A program made the translations under genes and the position numbers. This document shows, piece by piece, positions 4,211 to 6,754 of a stretch of DNA of 6,754 bases. Each line of letters starts with the position of its first letter. Positions within the stretch are counted from its first letter, which is position 1. The notes under the pieces are model-generated. The model made no database searches, was not told where the DNA came from, and saw nothing but the letters and a program-made list of their open reading frames with translations. The stretch lies in contig DUJZ01000049.1 of assembly GCA_013329565.1 (NCBI GenBank), forward strand, positions 1 through 6,754. The letters are read 5' to 3'. Origin of the DNA: Methanomassiliicoccales archaeon (GTDB lineage: Archaea > Thermoplasmatota > Thermoplasmata > Methanomassiliicoccales > UBA472).

Positions 4211-6754
4211 TCAGACGCCTATCTCCTTGGAGACGACTTCGTACGCTTTCGACAGGGCGTCCTTCAGCCGCGCCGGGTCCCCGCCTCCGCCCTGGGCGTA
4301 GTCCGGCTTCCCTCCGCCGCCTCCGCCCATGAAGGCCATTATTCCCTTCAGGGCCTTGCGGCAGTCCATCTTGATGTCCGAGGAGCAGGCCACCAGCAAT
4401 TTCGCCTTCTCCCCGGGTACGCCTATGACCACCACGGTGCGGGGCATGGATGCGAGTTGCTTCGACATCTCCTCGGGGTCCTCGCCGGGCAGCGCCTCGT
4501 GAACGACGACGCGGGCATCGCCGGCCTTCGGCGCTTCCGAAACGAGCTCCTTGACGCTCATGTCATTGATGACCGATGAGAGGTGCTCCAAGCTCTTGCG
4601 CTGCTCGCGCAGGTCGTCCTGCAGTTTCGTCACCGCCTCGGGCAGCTTCTCCCCGGGCACGTTCAGCGAATCCCCTAGCTCCTCCACCAAACGCTTATCG
4701 GACTGCATGCCGGCCACAGCCGCCATGCCGGCGGTGTACTCGACCCGCACGATGCCGTCCTGGATGCGCTTGGTCCGCGTGATCCGCACCGGGCCGACCA
4801 TGCCGGTGTGCGAGCAATGGAGCCCTCCGCAGGCCTCGGCGTCCAGCCCCTCCACTTCCACCACCCGGATGATCTTTCCCGGTACGGCACCGCCCTGGTA
4901 CAGCCGGTACCCGTGCAGCTTCTCCGCCTCGTCCCTCTGCATGAACTGTATGCTTATCGGGCGGTCCTGCAGCACCACCCGGTTGACCTCCCTCTCCAAC
5001 GTATCGCGCTGCTCGGTGCTGAGGTTCTCGAAGTGAGTGATGTCCAGACGCGCCTGGTCAACGGCCTTGTGGGCTCCGGCCTGCCAGACATGATTGCCGA
5101 ACAGGTTGCGAGCGACCCCGTTTATAAGGTGCGCTCCGGTGTGGTGGCGCATCAGCTGCTGCCGGCGCTCCAGATCTATGTAGCCTCTGACCTTGGCCCC
5201 TATCTCGGGGTTCCTCCCTTCCACGAAATGCACTATGGTGGTCTTGATCTTGATCACCCGGCAGACCCTCTTTCCATCCAGTACGCCGAGGTCCCACTCC
5301 TGCCCGCCGCCTTCCGGATAGAAGGCGCTCTGGTCCAGAACGATGCCGCCGTCGATCTCGGCGATGACCGTTCCCTCGAACTCCACCAGCTCCGGGTCTT
5401 CGTAGTAGAGCATGCGCGTCTCCGGCATCTTCTCCGGGCGCTCCTTTGCCTCCGCGACCTCCGCCTCCGGCTTCTCGTGGCGGGCGGCCACCTGCATGTA
5501 GAAGTTATCAGGAACGTCGATCTGCCCGGGCGCGAACTCCTGGGCTATCTCCGGGTTCAGGCCGTGGGAATCGTAAAGTTCTATGAGCTTCTCGTTGGAC
5601 AGCTTCTCCCCCTTCTTGAGGTCCTTGACCAGTCGGCCGACCAGCTGCTTTCCGCGTCCCAGCGTCTCGAAGTACCGCTCCTCCTCCACCTCCACCAGAT
5701 TTAGGATGTCCTCGCGGTTCTCCCTCAGCTCCGGGAATATGTCCTGGAAGTGGTGGATCTGCCTGCCCACCGCCTCCGAGAGCCGGATATCAAGGTTCAG
5801 GGAGCGGATGGAGCGCAGGGCCCGGCGGACCAGCATGCGGGCGAAGTATCCCTCTCTGACGTTCGAGGGCACCACTCCGTCGTTCAGCATGATCATCAGC
5901 GCCCGGGAGTGATCGCAGATGACGTAGATGTCCTCCAGGGGGGCGATGGTCCTCATCAGCTGCTCGTAGCTTATGCCGATCCTCTCGGCGGTGGTCTCCC
6001 TTATGCGGCGCACGTCAGCGGCCGTCTTCATGTTGGTGGCCCCGGCTACCTTGGAGTATTCGGTCAGAACGGAAACATCAGGCTGAACCTTGGACAGGTC
6101 CTTGAGCCACTCCACCACCGGTCCGAACACCGCTTCATAGGCGGAGGACACTCCCTGGGACACCCAGGTCATGCGCTCAAGACCGTAACCAGTGTCCACC
6201 ACGGTCATGTCCATCGGCTTCCGTCCGTCCGGGGTGTCCCGGTACATCATGAAGACGAGGGTGGCAACCTCCACCCCGTCCAGGATGACCTCTACACAGG
6301 GGCCGGCGTTCCCGCCGCCCTCCCACCACTCCTCGATGTAGCGCATCTTGCCGGGATCCGTTCCCAGGCTCTCGGTGAAGAAGCGGTGGCAGAGCTCCAC
6401 CGTCCTATCTTTGAAGTAAATGAACTTACCGTCCTTCTTGTTGAAGGCGTGATGGGCGCACATCTCGAAGAAGGTGAAGTGCCTGCCGGTCTTCCCGACA
6501 TTGTCGATGTCGTTGAAGCGGACGCAGGTCTGTGATATCGTCAAGGGGTTGTAGGGCGGTTCGATCACCCCGTTCAGCACCCATGGTTGGAAATCGTAAA
6601 TTGAGGCCTGGGTGAAGAAAACATCGTCCCTCCAGCGGGCCACTATCGGGTATCTCTTCACCCGGCCGTGCCCATTCTCCTCGAAGAATCCCAGATACGC
6701 TTCGCGCATCTCGTGCAGGCTGAGCTTCCGGTTCATGGGGGAGTTCCCGATGAA
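4211..6754 (-). CDS. alaS: Alanyl-tRNA synthetase, archaeal type (5' end outside window)
   Basis: Charges tRNA-Ala and removes mischarged Ser/Gly; cytoplasmic. The frame continues past the right edge: the codons before the first ATG (6736) read FIGNSP, matching the conserved FIGN linker that joins the archaeal N-terminal Cys-rich segment to the core, and there is no ribosome binding site there. So 847 residues are visible and roughly 50-60 are missing. Numbering from that Met: class II core with ARWRDDVFFTQASIYDFQPW (33-52), motif 2 region GRHFTFFEM (84-92), WEGGGNAGPC (138-147) and motif 3 DTGYGLERMTW (181-191); editing domain with zinc ligands His532, His536 (HTGAH), Cys636 and His640 (CGGLH); C-Ala domain with the Gly-rich GGGGGGKPDYAQGGGG at 804-819. 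All expected domains are present and intact. Lies upstream of, and in the same direction as, the rps13 operon. Confidence 0.97.
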   Translation of the reverse strand, partial: FIGNSPMNRKLSLHEMREAYLGFFEENGHGRVKRYPIVARWRDDVFFTQASIYDFQPWVLNGVIEPPYNPLTISQTCVRFNDIDNVGKTGRHFTFFEMCAHHAFNKKDGKFIYFKDRTVELCHRFFTESLGTDPGKMRYIEEWWEGGGNAGPCVEVILDGVEVATLVFMMYRDTPDGRKPMDMTVVDTGYGLERMTWVSQGVSSAYEAVFGPVVEWLKDLSKVQPDVSVLTEYSKVAGATNMKTAADVRRIRETTAERIGISYEQLMRTIAPLEDIYVICDHSRALMIMLNDGVVPSNVREGYFARMLVRRALRSIRSLNLDIRLSEAVGRQIHHFQDIFPELRENREDILNLVEVEEERYFETLGRGKQLVGRLVKDLKKGEKLSNEKLIELYDSHGLNPEIAQEFAPGQIDVPDNFYMQVAARHEKPEAEVAEAKERPEKMPETRMLYYEDPELVEFEGTVIAEIDGGIVLDQSAFYPEGGGQEWDLGVLDGKRVCRVIKIKTTIVHFVEGRNPEIGAKVRGYIDLERRQQLMRHHTGAHLINGVARNLFGNHVWQAGAHKAVDQARLDITHFENLSTEQRDTLEREVNRVVLQDRPISIQFMQRDEAEKLHGYRLYQGGAVPGKIIRVVEVEGLDAEACGGLHCSHTGMVGPVRITRTKRIQDGIVRVEYTAGMAAVAGMQSDKRLVEELGDSLNVPGEKLPEAVTKLQDDLREQRKSLEHLSSVINDMSVKELVSEAPKAGDARVVVHEALPGEDPEEMSKQLASMPRTVVVIGVPGEKAKLLVACSSDIKMDCRKALKGIMAFMGGGGGGKPDYAQGGGGDPARLKDALSKAYEVVSKEIGV

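Overview
The window is a chromosomal housekeeping segment from an archaeon. DNA polymerase D occurs only in archaea, and the gene order rps13-rps4-rps11-rpoD is the archaeal form of the 'alpha' ribosomal-protein operon. AlaRS carries the archaeal Phe-Ile-Gly-Asn linker ahead of its catalytic core, and the RNA polymerase D subunit has a ferredoxin-like insertion. GC-rich codon use and the general character of the proteins suggest a Thermoplasmata-type euryarchaeon, possibly near Methanomassiliicoccales. That placement is an inference from memory, not a search.

Layout. From the left edge to 1532 (+ strand) lies the C-terminal 509 residues of the polymerase D large subunit (DP2/polC), with its catalytic Asp pair, a zinc knuckle and a PCNA-binding-like tail. 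Bases 1533-1564 separate it from a convergent minus-strand operon and hold hairpins and a T-rich tract that probably end transcription. The operon reads right to left: rps13 (3988-3485), rps4 (3482-2796), rps11 (2796-2413) and rpoD (2401-1565). Its genes are almost touching (2-nt gap, 1-nt overlap, 11-nt gap), and each has a clear Shine-Dalgarno sequence. Upstream of rps13 is a TATA box (about 4167-4177) and a roughly 157-nt leader rich in hairpins. Farther right, on the same strand, alaS fills 4211 to the right edge and is cut off at its 5' end.

Function. All genes serve core information processing: replication (DP2), transcription (RpoD), translation (S4, S11, S13) and tRNA charging (AlaRS). 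There is no sign of mobile elements, CRISPR, tRNA genes or horizontally acquired cargo.

Most noteworthy points. (1) The leader of the S13-S4-S11-RpoD operon is long and structured. This invites comparison with the S4-regulated alpha-operon leader of bacteria. (2) S13 appears to start at UUG, not at the upstream in-frame start. (3) The RpoD ferredoxin domain has lost one cluster ligand. (4) DP2 has Ala at the position after the catalytic Asn, where other archaea carry an intein with Cys, and it has compressed zinc knuckles. (5) The first ATG of alaS in the window is internal. I found no clearly new multi-gene system; the leader is the best candidate for something undescribed.
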